64,000 nucleotides of DNA from Buttiauxella noackiae ATCC 51607 (GCF_001654865.1 NZ_LXEO01000003.1:16611-80610), one strand, 5' to 3'; counted from the stretch's first letter, positions 1-9,510 are shown. Made by a program: numbers and translations. Notes: a model not told the origin generated them from the sequence alone.

Positions 1-1
1 T

Positions 2-466
2 GCCGCGCAAATCGGCCTGATGTACGCCGCCGTTCCGTTGGGGGCCGCGATTGGTGCGTTGACCAGTGGGCGTATTGCCCATCACGCGAGTCCGGGCATG
101 ATCATGCTCATGACGGGGATTGTGTCGTTTATCTCGATTGGCGTTTTCAGCCTGATGCCGGTTTGGGGGCTTGGTCTGGCTTGCCTGGCATTGTTTGGCT
201 ATCTCAGTGCGATTAGCTCTTTGTTGCAATACACGCTAATTCAGACGCTTACACCGGACGGCATGTTAGGGCGCATCAATGGTTTATGGACGGCGCAGAA
301 CGTGACGGGTGATGCGATAGGTGCTGCGATTTTAGGTGGCATGACGGTGGTGATGACGCCCGTTGCGGCGGCAAGTTCAGGTGGTTTTGCATTGACACTA
401 TGCGGCGTTGTGCTGGCGATTGTGTTGGTGCAGCTTCGTCGTTACCAACAAACCGCTCCGGCGTAA
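2..466 (+). CDS. entS: Enterobactin exporter EntS, C-terminal part (5' cut by window edge)
   Basis: The reading frame is open from the first bases of the window, so this is the 3' part of a longer gene; about 154 codons are present. The protein is very hydrophobic with several predicted membrane helices and an in-frame segment just after the window edge that resembles EntS. EntS is a 12-helix MFS transporter of the inner membrane that exports enterobactin to the periplasm. The position, convergent with fepB and next to entCEBAH, matches the E. coli arrangement. Promoter and N-terminal half lie outside the window. The identification rests on both sequence resemblance and gene order. Confidence 0.9.
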   Translation, partial: AAQIGLMYAAVPLGAAIGALTSGRIAHHASPGMIMLMTGIVSFISIGVFSLMPVWGLGLACLALFGYLSAISSLLQYTLIQTLTPDGMLGRINGLWTAQNVTGDAIGAAILGGMTVVMTPVAAASSGGFALTLCGVVLAIVLVQLRRYQQTAPA

Positions 467-473
467 ATTGCGA

Positions 474-508
474 TAGTGTCGGATGTCGCATGCGCGAATC
501 CGACACTA
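474..508. terminator. Bidirectional terminator between entS and fepB
   Basis: An 11-bp perfect inverted repeat (TAGTGTCGGAT and ATCCGACACTA) with a 13-nt loop lies between the convergent stop codons of entS and fepB. It has no long T run, but the position is typical for a shared terminator. Confidence 0.7.
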
Positions 509-518
509 AATGAATCAA

Positions 519-1463
519 TCACTTGCTGGCAAACAACTGACTCATCCGCTCCAGAATCTGCGTGGCACTGTAATAATCCAGACGGAAAGTCTCGGTTCCC
601 AGCGCGTAAACGTGTTTTTCCTGCACGGCTGGCAGATGCGAAAGAAGCGGATTATTTGCCAGTGCAGTGGCGTCTTTGTCATCGCTTGCGAACAGGAAAA
701 GACTCTCGCCATTCAAACCTGTAGCAAGGTTTTCACCGCCAAGCTGCACGATGTCGTGACGTTTACCCATGCTCTGGCTGGTATGAATAGCCGCGGGAAT
801 TGGCGATAAGGTAAAACCGAGCTGCACAAGTAATTTTCCCTGTGCCGAATCTAATGTCCAAATATTCGCTGAACGGGATGCTGGCGTGTAAACCATCGCT
901 GTGACCGGTTGCGGCGGCAACTTCATGTGCATTCTGGCTTCACTTAGCTGCTTATCAAAGCTTGAAATTCTTTCGGCAGCTTGTTTTTCGTGACCGGTAA
1001 TTTCGCCGAGCTGAGTGAGCAATTGCTGCCAACTTTTATCGTCGTAATTGATAACCAGCGTCGGTGCAATTGCCGAGAGCTGCTCATAAAGGGCGAGGGC
1101 AGAATCACCACCGGTGGCACTAATCAAAATCAAATCAGGCATTTGTGCGGCGACGGCTTCCGCACTGGCTTCGCCAATATATAAACGCTGAACGTTACGT
1201 TCTTTCGCAACATCTCCCCACTGGCGTAGAAAACCTTGCGAGTCAGCCATGCGGTTGCCAGGCGTCGTAGCGCCGCTTGCCACTACCGGGGCATCAATTG
1301 CCAATAGTGAACCGGTGAGTGTCACGCTGGTTGAGACAATTCGCTGCGGTGCCTGCTCAAAGGTATGGGGACCGTGGCTGTCGGTGATAGTGCGCGGCCA
1401 CTCTGAAGCGTGGGCAAAGCTGCTCAGGCATAAAACGATAACTGCGGAGAATCTGATTTTCAC
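519..1463 (-). CDS. fepB: Ferric enterobactin periplasmic binding protein FepB
   Basis: 314 residues, close to E. coli FepB (318). It begins with a classical signal peptide (MKIRFS, hydrophobic stretch, cleavage near AHA-SEW at about residue 19), followed by a class III periplasmic binding protein fold. FepB takes ferric enterobactin from the outer-membrane receptor FepA and hands it to the FepDGC ABC transporter. The gene is divergent from entC across a region that holds a Fur box, so it is likely iron-repressed, although a REP element lies between that box and this start. Start chosen at the ATG that opens the signal peptide. Confidence 0.95.
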   Translation of the reverse strand: MKIRFSAVIVLCLSSFAHASEWPRTITDSHGPHTFEQAPQRIVSTSVTLTGSLLAIDAPVVASGATTPGNRMADSQGFLRQWGDVAKERNVQRLYIGEASAEAVAAQMPDLILISATGGDSALALYEQLSAIAPTLVINYDDKSWQQLLTQLGEITGHEKQAAERISSFDKQLSEARMHMKLPPQPVTAMVYTPASRSANIWTLDSAQGKLLVQLGFTLSPIPAAIHTSQSMGKRHDIVQLGGENLATGLNGESLFLFASDDKDATALANNPLLSHLPAVQEKHVYALGTETFRLDYYSATQILERMSQLFASK

Positions 1464-1495
1464 TCAATAACTTCCTGTTGAAATTTAACTATTAC

Positions 1496-1569
1496 GGTGG
1501 ATGGCGCAGGCGCTTATCCACCCTACAAAACGGTTTTGCGTTGGCCGAATAAGCGTTAGCGCCATCCGA
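1496..1569. repeat. REP/BIME-type palindromic pair
   Basis: Two opposed REP-like units. The first contains GGTGGATGGCG, GCGCTTATCCACC and CCTAC. The second contains GAATAAGCG, TAGCGCCATCCGAC. They form a bacterial interspersed mosaic element between fepB and the entC promoter. The same motif recurs near 13.1, 28.7, 35.0, 36.0, 42.4 and 59.0 kb. Confidence 0.75.
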
Positions 1570-1585
1570 CTAGACTGAGCAGCTA

Positions 1586-1614
1586 TTGACACTGCTGTCT
1601 TTTCTCTTTAGGTT
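1586..1614 (+). promoter_or_regulatory. Candidate entC promoter
   Basis: A perfect -35 hexamer TTGACA (1586-1591) is followed after 17 nt by TAGGTT (1609-1614), a weak -10 with three matches. It sits just upstream of the Fur box, the order expected for an iron-repressed promoter. The -10 assignment is tentative. Confidence 0.45.
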
Positions 1615-1627
1615 ACGACCCCGAAAA

Positions 1628-1646
1628 GCAAATGATAATCATTATT
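1628..1646. promoter_or_regulatory. Fur box upstream of entC
   Basis: The 19-bp segment matches the Fur consensus GATAATGATAATCATTATC at 16 of 19 positions, with a central ATGATAATCATTAT core. It lies 33-51 bp before the entC start. Fur with Fe(II) should repress entCEBAH here, and possibly fepB. Confidence 0.9.
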
Positions 1647-1678
1647 AATATCTTTTGTCATGTTTTTACGGAGGACGG

Positions 1679-2860
1679 ATGGAAACGTTACTGGTGCCGC
1701 AGCCACAAGAAAAACAGCTAACACCTTGTGCGAATAGTTTTTTCTTTATGTCGCCTTATCGCAGTTTTTCGACCAGCGGCTGCTTTACGCGGCTGGACTG
1801 CGCGGCGCTTGATGGTGCAAACCCCCACGGGAATCTGCAAAAACAGCTGCGTGAAGCATTTGAAAACGCCAAAAAGCACGGCATCGAGAAACCTGTTGTC
1901 GTCGGCGCAATTCCATTCGATCCGAGCCAACCTTCAGCGTTGTTTATCCCGCAAAGCTGGCAGACGTTTTCTCGCGCCGAGCGCCAGACTGATGCCAGCC
2001 AAAGCAGAACAGCAAAACCGCTAAACATTGCCGCTCGTAAAGCCATTCCTGAACAAGACAAATTTATGGAGATGGTGGCTCATGCCGCGGTCAGGACGTC
2101 GCAGCCGGATATTGACAAAGTGGTACTTTCGCGCCTGATTGATATTAAAACGGACGCGCCCGTCGATCTCGATGTGTTACTCAATCGCCTGATTAGCCAG
2201 AATCCAACCAGTTACAACTTCCATGTGCCGTTACCGGATGGCAGCTCGCTGGTGGGTGCCAGCCCGGAATTGCTGCTACGCAAATCGGGCAAGAATTTCA
2301 GCTCCTTGCCGCTGGCAGGTTCGGCGCGTCGCGATAAAGAAAATATCCCGCGCGACAGCGAAATTGGTGCGCAACTGCTGCGCTCAAGCAAAGATCGCCA
2401 TGAACACGGTCTGGTGACCCAGGCAATGCGCGATGTTTTACAGCCGCATAGCCAACATTTAACGCTTTCCGATACGCCGGAATTGATCACCACACCGACC
2501 TTATGGCACCTGGCAACACCAATTTATGGTCAGGTTGAAGGCCATCAACACAACGCACTTTCGCTGGCCTGCTTGCTGCACCCAACGCCTGCGCTGAGTG
2601 GTTTCCCACACGATGTGGCGCAAAAATTAATTGCCGAACTGGAGCCGTTTGACCGCGAACTGTTTGGCGGCATCGTCGGCTGGTGTGACGCAGACGGTAA
2701 CGGTGAGTGGGTGGTGACGATTCGCTGTGCCCGGGTAGGCGGCAATCAAGTGCGTCTATTCGCAGGCGCGGGCATTGTCCCTGCTTCCTCTCCTGAATCG
2801 GAATGGCGCGAAACCGGCGTCAAACTTTCCACCATGCTCAACGTATTTGGACTGAAATAA
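1679..2860 (+). CDS. entC: Isochorismate synthase EntC
   Basis: 393 residues; E. coli EntC has 391. It converts chorismate to isochorismate, the first step of 2,3-dihydroxybenzoate synthesis for enterobactin, using Mg2+ in the cytoplasm. The C-terminal chorismate-binding domain is evident from motifs such as [23 protein letters not shown] and RLFAGAGIV. The start at 1679 (METLLV) is preferred because GGAGG lies just before it; an in-frame upstream ATG at 1655 overlaps the promoter-proximal region and has no ribosome site. First gene of the entCEBAH operon; the stop codon abuts the entE ATG directly, which suggests translational coupling. Confidence 0.95.
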   Translation: METLLVPQPQEKQLTPCANSFFFMSPYRSFSTSGCFTRLDCAALDGANPHGNLQKQLREAFENAKKHGIEKPVVVGAIPFDPSQPSALFIPQSWQTFSRAERQTDASQSRTAKPLNIAARKAIPEQDKFMEMVAHAAVRTSQPDIDKVVLSRLIDIKTDAPVDLDVLLNRLISQNPTSYNFHVPLPDGSSLVGASPELLLRKSGKNFSSLPLAGSARRDKENIPRDSEIGAQLLRSSKDRHEHGLVTQAMRDVLQPHSQHLTLSDTPELITTPTLWHLATPIYGQVEGHQHNALSLACLLHPTPALSGFPHDVAQKLIAELEPFDRELFGGIVGWCDADGNGEWVVTIRCARVGGNQVRLFAGAGIVPASSPESEWRETGVKLSTMLNVFGLK

Positions 2861-4477
2861 ATGGCGATTCAATTCACGCGCTGGCCGGATGAACTGGCCG
2901 CTCGCTACCGCGAAAAAGGTTACTGGGCGGATCTGCCGCTGACCGACATCCTCACCCGTCAGGCGAAAAATGATGCGATTGCACTGATTGATGGCGAGCG
3001 CCATTACAGCTATCGCGAACTGGAAATGGCGGCGACTCGCCTGGCCTGCGCGTTACAGCGCCGTGGCCTGAGCGGTGGTGAAACCGCGTTGGTCCAGCTT
3101 GGCAACGTGGCAGAACTCTACATCACGCTGTTTGCGCTACTGAAAATTGGCGTTGCGCCGGTTAATGCGCTGTTCAGCCACCAACGTACTGAAATGGAAG
3201 CGTACGCGAAGCAAATCGAACCGGCGGTACTGATTGCCGACCGCAAACATAATTTGTTCGCTCACGACGATTTCCTGGATGCGCTCTGCCAACAGACCCC
3301 GTCCCTACGCATGGCGGTTTTGCTCAACGAAAACGATCGCGAGCGTTCGCTGAGCGCGTTCATCAACGAGCCGGAAGAGAACTTTGTCGCCACGCCGAGC
3401 GCGCCCGATGAAGTGGCCTTTTTCCAGCTTTCCGGCGGCAGCACCGGCACGCCGAAACTGATCCCACGTACCCATAACGATTACTACTACAGCATTCGTC
3501 GCAGCGTAGAAATTTGCCGTTTTGATGCGAATACACGCTTTCTGTGCGCGATCCCGGCGGCGCACAACTACGCGCTGAGTTCACCTGGTTCGCTCGGCGT
3601 ATTTTACGGCGGCGGGCGCGTGGTACTGGCAAACGACCCGAGTGCTACGCTCTGCTTCCCGCTGATTGAACGCCACCAGATTAACGTCACCGCGCTGGTG
3701 CCGCCTGCCGTCAGCCTGTGGTTACAGGCAATTGGTGAGTGGGGCAGCAATAAATCCCTTGAGTCGCTGACGCTGTTGCAGGTGGGCGGCGCACGGTTGA
3801 GCGAAGCGCTGGCCGCTCGTATTCCGGCAGAAATTGGCTGCCAGCTACAGCAAGTTTTCGGTATGGCAGAAGGGCTGGTGAACTACACGCGCCTTGACGA
3901 CGACAACGAACACATCTTCAAAACCCAGGGCAAACCGATGTGCCCGGACGACGAAGTATGGGTGGCTGATGCCAACGGCAACCCATTACTGCACGGTGAA
4001 GTGGGCCGTCTGATGACGCGCGGACCTTATACCTTCCGTGGCTATTACCGCAGCCCGGAACACAACGCCAGCGCCTTTGATGCCAACGGTTTTTACTGCT
4101 CCGGCGATCTCATTTCGATTACCGAAGACGGTTACATCACCGTTCAAGGACGCGAGAAAGATCAGATCAACCGCGGCGGGGAGAAGATCGCCGCAGAAGA
4201 GATCGAAAACCTGCTGCTGCGCCATGAAGAGATCGTTCATGCCGCCTTAGTTTCGATGGAAGACAGTCTGCTGGGCGAGAAAAGCTGCGCGTTTATCGTC
4301 GGTCAACGCCCGTTCCGCGCGGTGGAAATTCGCCGTTACTTGCGTGAACTCGGCATTGCCGACTTCAAACTTCCCGATCGCATTGAAATCGTTGAAAACC
4401 TGCCGCTGACTGCGGTGGGCAAAGTGGACAAAAAACGTTTGCGCCAGTTGATTGCTGATAAGCAACTGGCTTCCTGA
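2861..4477 (+). CDS. entE: 2,3-dihydroxybenzoate-AMP ligase EntE
   Basis: 538 residues (E. coli EntE 536). It is an ANL-superfamily adenylating enzyme that activates 2,3-dihydroxybenzoate with ATP and loads it on the phosphopantetheine arm of EntB. The P-loop-like motif [14 protein letters not shown] (about residue 187), the FGMAEG motif, the YCSGD motif and the C-terminal lysine region [10 protein letters not shown] are visible. The ATG follows the entC stop with no gap, so translation is probably coupled. It acts in the cytoplasm as part of the enterobactin NRPS system with EntB and EntF; entF itself is outside this window. Confidence 0.96.
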   Translation: MAIQFTRWPDELAARYREKGYWADLPLTDILTRQAKNDAIALIDGERHYSYRELEMAATRLACALQRRGLSGGETALVQLGNVAELYITLFALLKIGVAPVNALFSHQRTEMEAYAKQIEPAVLIADRKHNLFAHDDFLDALCQQTPSLRMAVLLNENDRERSLSAFINEPEENFVATPSAPDEVAFFQLSGGSTGTPKLIPRTHNDYYYSIRRSVEICRFDANTRFLCAIPAAHNYALSSPGSLGVFYGGGRVVLANDPSATLCFPLIERHQINVTALVPPAVSLWLQAIGEWGSNKSLESLTLLQVGGARLSEALAARIPAEIGCQLQQVFGMAEGLVNYTRLDDDNEHIFKTQGKPMCPDDEVWVADANGNPLLHGEVGRLMTRGPYTFRGYYRSPEHNASAFDANGFYCSGDLISITEDGYITVQGREKDQINRGGEKIAAEEIENLLLRHEEIVHAALVSMEDSLLGEKSCAFIVGQRPFRAVEIRRYLRELGIADFKLPDRIEIVENLPLTAVGKVDKKRLRQLIADKQLAS

Positions 4478-4491
4478 TAGACGGAGAATTT

Positions 4492-5352
4492 ATGGCTATT
4501 CCAAAACTGAACGCATACACCTTACCGACGGCTGCCGACATCCCGGAAAACAAAGTGAATTGGGCGTTTGAGCCTGAGCGGGCGGCGCTGCTGATTCATG
4601 ATATGCAGGAATATTTCATTGATTTCTGGGGCGATAATTGCCCGATGATTCAGCAGGTTATTGCGAATATCGCCGCGCTGCGTGATTACTGCAAACGCCA
4701 CAATATTCCGGTTTATTACACAGCGCAGCCCAACGCCCAGAGCGACGAAGACCGTGCGCTGCTCAACGACATGTGGGGACCGGGATTAAACAAACACCCT
4801 GAGCGCCAGAAAGTGGTCGCTGAGTTGGCTCCAGATGAAAACGACACGGTGCTGACTAAATGGCGCTACAGTGCCTTTATCCGCTCGCCGCTGGAACAGT
4901 CCCTGAAAGATACGGGCCGTAACCAGCTGATTATCTGCGGTGTGTACGCGCATATTGGCTGCATGACGACGGCAACCGATGCGTTTATGCGTGATATCAA
5001 ACCGTTTATGGTCGCCGACGCGCTGGCAGATTTCAGCCGTGAAGAGCACATGATGGCGCTGAAATACACCGCCGGGCGTTCCGGGCGTGTGGTGATGACG
5101 CGTGATTTGTTGCCGGAAGCTGCGCCGCAAAATAAACAGCAACTGCGTGAAATCGTCCTGCCACTGCTTGATGAATCCGACATTCCTGAAGATGACGAAA
5201 ACCTGATTGATTACGGCCTGGATTCGGTGCGCATGATGGCGCTTGCGGCGCGCTGGCGCAAAATCCACGCGGATATCGACTTTGTGATGCTGGCGAAAAA
5301 ACCGACTATTGACGCCTGGTGGGTGCTGCTGTCGCGAGAAGTGCAGGCATGA
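4492..5352 (+). CDS. entB: Isochorismatase / aryl carrier protein EntB
   Basis: 286 residues with two parts, as in E. coli (285). Residues 1 to about 205 are the isochorismatase domain, including the catalytic-type motif GVYAHIGCMTTATDA; this domain hydrolyses isochorismate to 2,3-dihydro-2,3-dihydroxybenzoate and pyruvate. The C-terminal aryl carrier domain has the phosphopantetheine site in DYGLDSVRMM, with the modified serine at residue 245. A ribosome site (GGAG) precedes the ATG. The stop overlaps the entA start as ATGA, typical of coupled translation. Confidence 0.96.
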   Translation: MAIPKLNAYTLPTAADIPENKVNWAFEPERAALLIHDMQEYFIDFWGDNCPMIQQVIANIAALRDYCKRHNIPVYYTAQPNAQSDEDRALLNDMWGPGLNKHPERQKVVAELAPDENDTVLTKWRYSAFIRSPLEQSLKDTGRNQLIICGVYAHIGCMTTATDAFMRDIKPFMVADALADFSREEHMMALKYTAGRSGRVVMTRDLLPEAAPQNKQQLREIVLPLLDESDIPEDDENLIDYGLDSVRMMALAARWRKIHADIDFVMLAKKPTIDAWWVLLSREVQA

Positions 5353-6101
5353 ACATCGACTTTAGCGGCAGGCAAGTTTGGGTGACGGGGGCAGGCAAAG
5401 GCATCGGCTATCACACTGCGTGTGCGTTTAGCGAAGCCGGTGCTACGGTTATCGGTTTTGATCTGGCGTTCCCGTTGGATGTTTATCCGTTCGCCACCCA
5501 AGTGTTAAACGTGGCGGATGCCGACCAGGTTGGCAGCGTGACTCAACGAATACTCAGCGACGAACGGCATCTTGATGTGCTGGTGAATGCGGCGGGAATT
5601 TTGCGCATGGGCGCGACGGATGCCCTGGCGCTGCAAGACTGGCAGGACACCTTTGCGGTCAACGTCGGCGGCGCGTTCAATCTCTTCCGCGCCGTGATGC
5701 CGCGCATGCGTGAACAGCGCAGCGGGGCGATAGTGACCGTTGCATCCGATGCTGCGCACACGCCACGCACCGGTATGTCGGCCTATGGCGCGTCAAAAGC
5801 GGCACTGAAAAGCCTGGCGTTAACCGTTGGCCTGGAGCTGGCACCATTTGGCGTGCGCTGCAATGTGGTATCGCCGGGTTCGACGGACACCGATATGCAA
5901 CGCACGTTGTGGAAAACGCCAGACGCTGAACAACAGCGTATTAAGGGGTTCCCGGACCAGTTCAAACTGGGCATTCCGCTGGGCAAAATTGCCCGCCCGC
6001 AGGAGATCGCCAGCACGATTTTGTTCCTCGCCTCACAACACGCCAGCCACATCACTTTGCAGGATATTGTGATTGATGGTGGCGCAACGCTTGGAGCCTG
6101 A
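5349..6101 (+). CDS. entA: 2,3-dihydro-2,3-dihydroxybenzoate dehydrogenase EntA
   Basis: 250 residues (E. coli 248). Short-chain dehydrogenase/reductase: N-terminal Rossmann motif VTGAGKGIGYH for NAD+, NAAG motif, and catalytic YGASK (Tyr and Lys). It oxidises 2,3-dihydro-2,3-dihydroxybenzoate to 2,3-dihydroxybenzoate with NAD+. The start at 5349 is chosen because it forms the ATGA overlap with the entB stop and yields the family N-terminus (MNIDFSGRQVWVTGA). An upstream in-frame ATG at 5319 lies inside entB and is unlikely. Confidence 0.96.
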   Translation: MNIDFSGRQVWVTGAGKGIGYHTACAFSEAGATVIGFDLAFPLDVYPFATQVLNVADADQVGSVTQRILSDERHLDVLVNAAGILRMGATDALALQDWQDTFAVNVGGAFNLFRAVMPRMREQRSGAIVTVASDAAHTPRTGMSAYGASKAALKSLALTVGLELAPFGVRCNVVSPGSTDTDMQRTLWKTPDAEQQRIKGFPDQFKLGIPLGKIARPQEIASTILFLASQHASHITLQDIVIDGGATLGA

Positions 6102-6518
6102 ATGAGTATCTGGAAAAGGGAACTTACGCTTGAGGCGCTAAATAAAACCAGCGTCGGGACGATGGTTGAGCATCTCGGTATTGTCTACACGCGCATGGAC
6201 GACGAAAGCCTGGAAGCGGAAATGCCCGTCGATAACCGTACTCAACAGCCATTTGGTTTGCTGCATGGCGGTGCGTCAGTGGTGCTGGCTGAAACACTGG
6301 GGTCGATGGCCGGTTTTTTGACGACGAGTGAAGGGCAGTGCGTGGTTGGGACTGAAATTAACGCCAGCCACCACCGGGCTGTGGCATCGGGAACGGTGCG
6401 TGGCGTATGCAAACCGCTGCATTTAGGGCGCTCTTCCCAAGTGTGGGAAATTGCTATTTTTGATGCTCGTGGTAAGCGATGTTGCACTAGTCGTTTGACG
6501 ACGGCGACGATAGGGTAA
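6102..6518 (+). CDS. entH: Enterobactin proofreading thioesterase EntH
   Basis: 138 residues (E. coli EntH/YbdB 137). Hotdog-fold acyl thioesterase with the family motif [17 protein letters not shown]; Glu64 in this motif is the expected catalytic carboxylate. It clears mis-acylated carrier domain of EntB and so supports enterobactin synthesis. The ATG follows the entA stop directly (TGA-ATG), so it is the last gene of the operon. Downstream come two tandem 32-bp repeats rather than a classic terminator. Confidence 0.94.
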   Translation: MSIWKRELTLEALNKTSVGTMVEHLGIVYTRMDDESLEAEMPVDNRTQQPFGLLHGGASVVLAETLGSMAGFLTTSEGQCVVGTEINASHHRAVASGTVRGVCKPLHLGRSSQVWEIAIFDARGKRCCTSRLTTATIG

Positions 6519-6524
6519 AAGTTT

Positions 6525-6588
6525 ATGGCTGATTCAGCCGTATCCTTTGTAAGGATATGGCTAATTCAGTCGTATCCTTTGTAAGGAT
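6525..6588. repeat. Two tandem 32-bp repeats with internal palindrome after entH
   Basis: Units 6525-6556 and 6557-6588 are head-to-tail and differ at two positions. Each contains ATCCTT-TGT-AAGGAT, a 6-bp inverted repeat. They start 7 bp after the entH stop. They may act as weak terminators or as protein-binding sites; the role is unknown. Confidence 0.75.
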
Positions 6589-6599
6589 GGTGATTGTTT

Positions 6600-6915
6600 C
6601 GTTCACCCGTACAGCCGGTTATCTCTGTTAATGATGGCTAACGGTGAACGTGCCAGGGGGATAACGACATCCCCCTGGCGACCCCGTCGCCCGGTCATTA
6701 AATTGCCGCTGCGCGGTAAACCCCAGCTTATCCCCAACGTTCAGGGTCGTTCGCGACTCGCTGATTCGTCACATCCCTGTGACGAACCACTTCGTGGCCA
6801 ACGCAAGCATTGTTCAAAAATGTTCCAGACATTTTTGTCCGGCGATCGCTCTCTTTCACGGCGGACGGCAGCTCAACCCTGACTTATGGGTAACGCCGGG
6901 GCAATTTATACCGGG
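6600..6915 (+). repeat. Large hairpin-rich repeat, copy A
   Basis: Non-coding element made of nested inverted repeats. Stem 1: CGTTCACC (6600-6607) with GGTGAACG (6643-6650). Stem 2: GCCAGGGGGAT (6652-6662) with ATCCCCCTGGC (6669-6679). Core hairpins: TTCGTCAC with GTGACGAA (6765-6786) and CAAAAATGT with ACATTTTTG (6815-6837). A 64-nt part of the core (6763-6826) is identical to copy C at 63749-63812. The downstream limit near 6915 is approximate. It lies tail-to-tail with copy B. No protein-coding signal was seen. Confidence 0.75.
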
Positions 6916-6916
6916 A

Positions 6917-6970
6917 ACAAGGTCAAAACCGGTTTGGCTTTTGACCTTAGCTTTTGACGTTGACCTTTGA
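6917..6970. repeat. Spacer with inverted repeat between repeat copies A and B
   Basis: Contains AAGGTCAAAA followed about 10 nt later by TTTTGACCTT, a 10-bp perfect inverted repeat, and a further partial copy of TTTTGAC. It separates the two opposed copies of the large repeat. Function unknown. Confidence 0.5.
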
Positions 6971-7212
6971 GTCCGGCATAAATCGCCTCCGTTTTGACTG
7001 TAAGGCCGGGTCGAGCCGTCGGGAACGGCGAGAGGTTGTGATCGCCGGGAGCGCGTCACAACCGACCCTGGGACTGAAAGGAAAAACGGAGGTTTACCGC
7101 GCAGCGGCGATTTAAACGCCGGGAGCCGGGATTACCAAGGGTGCTGCGGTAGCACCCTTGGTCCGTTCACCGATGCAGTAAGTACAGGGATCACTAAACG
7201 CTCGGTGAACGG
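6970..7212 (-). repeat. Large hairpin-rich repeat, copy B (inverted)
   Basis: Reverse-oriented copy of the same element with a shortened core. Stem 1: CCGTTCACCGA (7163-7173) with TCGGTGAACGG (7202-7212), 11 bp. Stem 2: CCAAGGGTGCT (7135-7145) with AGCACCCTTGG (7151-7161), 11 bp. Long arm: CCTCCGTTTT (6987-6996) with AAAACGGAGG (7083-7092). The segment around 7013-7046 is the reverse complement of copy C around 63822-63861. The TTCGTCAC and CAAAAATGT hairpins of copies A and C are absent, so this copy carries an internal deletion. Confidence 0.75.
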
Positions 7213-7333
7213 AACTATCACCTATCAAGTAATGGCATAACCATCCCCGCATCGTGATCTCCTTAACAAGCTGATGTAAAGACCTGGTCAAACCACTGTA
7301 TTCCAATGTTTCAATGTTGTTAAATCCACGCGC

Positions 7334-7347
7334 TTGTTCTAGAACAA
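7334..7347. promoter_or_regulatory. 14-bp perfect palindrome upstream of cstA
   Basis: TTGTTCTAGAACAA is a perfect palindrome 51-64 bp before the cstA start. Its size and place suit an operator, but no regulator is assigned from the sequence. Confidence 0.4.
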
Positions 7348-7397
7348 AACGGTAATACCGTCTGCCTCTACCTCTGGCTCTACACATGGAAAACAAT

Positions 7398-9503
7398 ATG
7401 AATAATCCAGGGAAACACCTCATATGGGCTGTGCTTGCACTGATAGGTGCATTCGCGCTCGGCTATATCGCACTCAATCGTGGCGAACAGATAAACGCAT
7501 TGTGGATTGTGGTTGCTGCAATCTGCGTTTACCTCATCGCTTACCGTTACTACGGCCTGTTTATTGCTAAACGGGTCTTAACTGTTGATGCCACTCGTAT
7601 GACGCCAGCCGTGCGCCATAACGACGGGCTTGATTACGTACCTACCGACAAGAAAGTGTTGTTCGGTCACCATTTTGCTGCGATTGCCGGTGCGGGGCCG
7701 CTTGTCGGCCCGGTGCTTGCCGCGCAAATGGGCTACTTACCTGGTATGCTCTGGCTGCTGGCGGGGGTGGTGTTGGCCGGTGCCGTACAGGATTTTATGG
7801 TGCTGTTTGTCTCAACCCGACGTGACGGACGTTCATTGGGCGAACTGGTGAAAGAGGAGATGGGCAATACGGCGGGCGTTATCGCGCTGGTGGCCTGTTT
7901 TATGATCATGGTGATCATCCTCGCGGTGCTGGCGATGATTGTGGTGAAAGCGCTGACTCACAGTCCGTGGGGAACCTACACCGTGGCGTTCACCATTCCG
8001 CTGGCGCTGTTTATGGGGGTCTATATCCGCTACCTGCGCCCGGGCCGCATTGGTGAGGTGTCGGTCATCGGTCTGGTTATGCTGATATTTGCCATTATTT
8101 CAGGTGGCTGGGTCGCCGAAAGCCCAACCTGGGCACCGTACTTTGACTTTACTGGTGTGCAACTGACATGGATGCTGGTGGGTTATGGTTTTGTCGCCGC
8201 AGTACTGCCAGTCTGGCTGCTGCTGGCTCCGCGTGATTACCTCTCCACCTTCCTGAAAATAGGCACCATTATTGGGCTGGCAATTGGCATTTTAATTATG
8301 CGCCCAACGCTGCAAATGCCTTCGCTGACCAAATTCATTGATGGTACTGGCCCGGTCTGGACCGGCGACCTGTTCCCGTTCTTGTTTATCACCATTGCGT
8401 GCGGCGCGGTTTCTGGCTTCCACGCGCTGATTGCTTCTGGCACCACGCCGAAAATGCTGGCTAACGAAAACCAGGCTTGCTTTATCGGTTACGGCGGCAT
8501 GTTGATGGAATCGTTTGTCGCGATTATGGCGCTGGTTGCGGCCTGTGTTATCGACCCTGGCGTCTACTTCGCAATGAACAGCCCGATGGCGGTTCTGGCT
8601 CCGGCTGGCACGACTGATATTGTGGTATCGGCGGCAAGCGTGGTCAGTAGTTGGGGCTTCCATATCACTCCGGAAACCTTAACCAACATTGCAAATGAAG
8701 TGGGCGAGCAAAGCATCATTTCCCGTGCTGGTGGCGCACCTACGCTTGCGGTTGGTATGGCGTACATTCTGCACGGTGCGCTGGGTGGCCTGATGGATGT
8801 GTCGTTCTGGTATCACTTTGCCATTCTGTTTGAAGCACTGTTCATTTTGACGGCGGTTGATGCCGGTACACGTGCGGCACGCTTTATGTTGCAAGACTTG
8901 TTAGGCGTAATTTCCCCGAGCCTCAAGCGTACTGACTCGTTGCCTGCGAACTTACTGGCGACGGCGCTTTGCGTACTGGCGTGGGGTTACTTCCTGCATC
9001 AGGGCGTTGTTGATCCACTCGGTGGTATTAACACCTTGTGGCCTCTGTTTGGTATCGCCAACCAGATGCTGGCAGGCATGGCATTGATGCTGTGCGCGGT
9101 AGTGCTGTTTAAGATGAAGAAACAGAAATACGCCTGGGTTGCACTGGTGCCAACCGCCTGGCTGTTGATTTGTACCCTGACTGCTGGCTGGCAAAAAGCG
9201 TTCAGCGACAACCCGAAAGTGGGTTTCCTGGCTATCGCTAACAAGTTCCAGGCGATGATCGACAGCGGCAATATTCCAGCGCAATACACCCAGTCGCAGC
9301 TTTCGCAACTGGTGTTTAATAACCGTCTGGATGCCGGTCTGACTATCTTCTTTATGGTGGTTGTGGTGGTGATTGGTCTGTTCGCGATTAAAACTGCGCG
9401 TCAGGCGCTGAGATCGGACACGCCAACGGCGAAGGAAACGCCTTACCAGAAAATGCCTGAAGACGTTGAGCAGATTGTTGCGCAGGCGAAAAGTGCGCAC
9501 TAA
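7398..9503 (+). CDS. cstA: Carbon starvation / peptide or pyruvate transporter CstA
   Basis: 701 residues, the same length as E. coli CstA, and recognisably similar throughout (for example RHNDGLDYVPTDKKVLFGHHFAAIAGAGPLVGP near residue 77). It is an inner-membrane protein with many helices; CstA is induced on carbon starvation and has been linked to peptide and pyruvate uptake. The start at 7398 (MNNPGK) aligns with the E. coli start and has GGAAA upstream; an in-frame ATG at 7386 would add four residues. It is followed by ybdD after a strong hairpin. Confidence 0.95.
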   Translation: MNNPGKHLIWAVLALIGAFALGYIALNRGEQINALWIVVAAICVYLIAYRYYGLFIAKRVLTVDATRMTPAVRHNDGLDYVPTDKKVLFGHHFAAIAGAGPLVGPVLAAQMGYLPGMLWLLAGVVLAGAVQDFMVLFVSTRRDGRSLGELVKEEMGNTAGVIALVACFMIMVIILAVLAMIVVKALTHSPWGTYTVAFTIPLALFMGVYIRYLRPGRIGEVSVIGLVMLIFAIISGGWVAESPTWAPYFDFTGVQLTWMLVGYGFVAAVLPVWLLLAPRDYLSTFLKIGTIIGLAIGILIMRPTLQMPSLTKFIDGTGPVWTGDLFPFLFITIACGAVSGFHALIASGTTPKMLANENQACFIGYGGMLMESFVAIMALVAACVIDPGVYFAMNSPMAVLAPAGTTDIVVSAASVVSSWGFHITPETLTNIANEVGEQSIISRAGGAPTLAVGMAYILHGALGGLMDVSFWYHFAILFEALFILTAVDAGTRAARFMLQDLLGVISPSLKRTDSLPANLLATALCVLAWGYFLHQGVVDPLGGINTLWPLFGIANQMLAGMALMLCAVVLFKMKKQKYAWVALVPTAWLLICTLTAGWQKAFSDNPKVGFLAIANKFQAMIDSGNIPAQYTQSQLSQLVFNNRLDAGLTIFFMVVVVVIGLFAIKTARQALRSDTPTAKETPYQKMPEDVEQIVAQAKSAH

Positions 9504-9510
9504 GCCATTC

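Noticed and set aside
1655..1678. Upstream start for entC
   Set aside because: It lies 9 bp after the Fur box with no ribosome site, whereas 1679 has GGAGG and matches E. coli.
6525..6588. CRISPR array
   Set aside because: Only two direct units, adjacent with no spacers, and no cas genes in the window.
6631..6970. Small reading frames over the copy A repeat
   Set aside because: They run through nested inverted repeats, share a short peptide with the copy C frame only because the DNA core is repeated, and have no ribosome site or family.
6600..7212. Retron or group II intron
   Set aside because: The hairpins recall structured RNA, but there is no reverse transcriptase gene or catalytic RNA domain in the vicinity.
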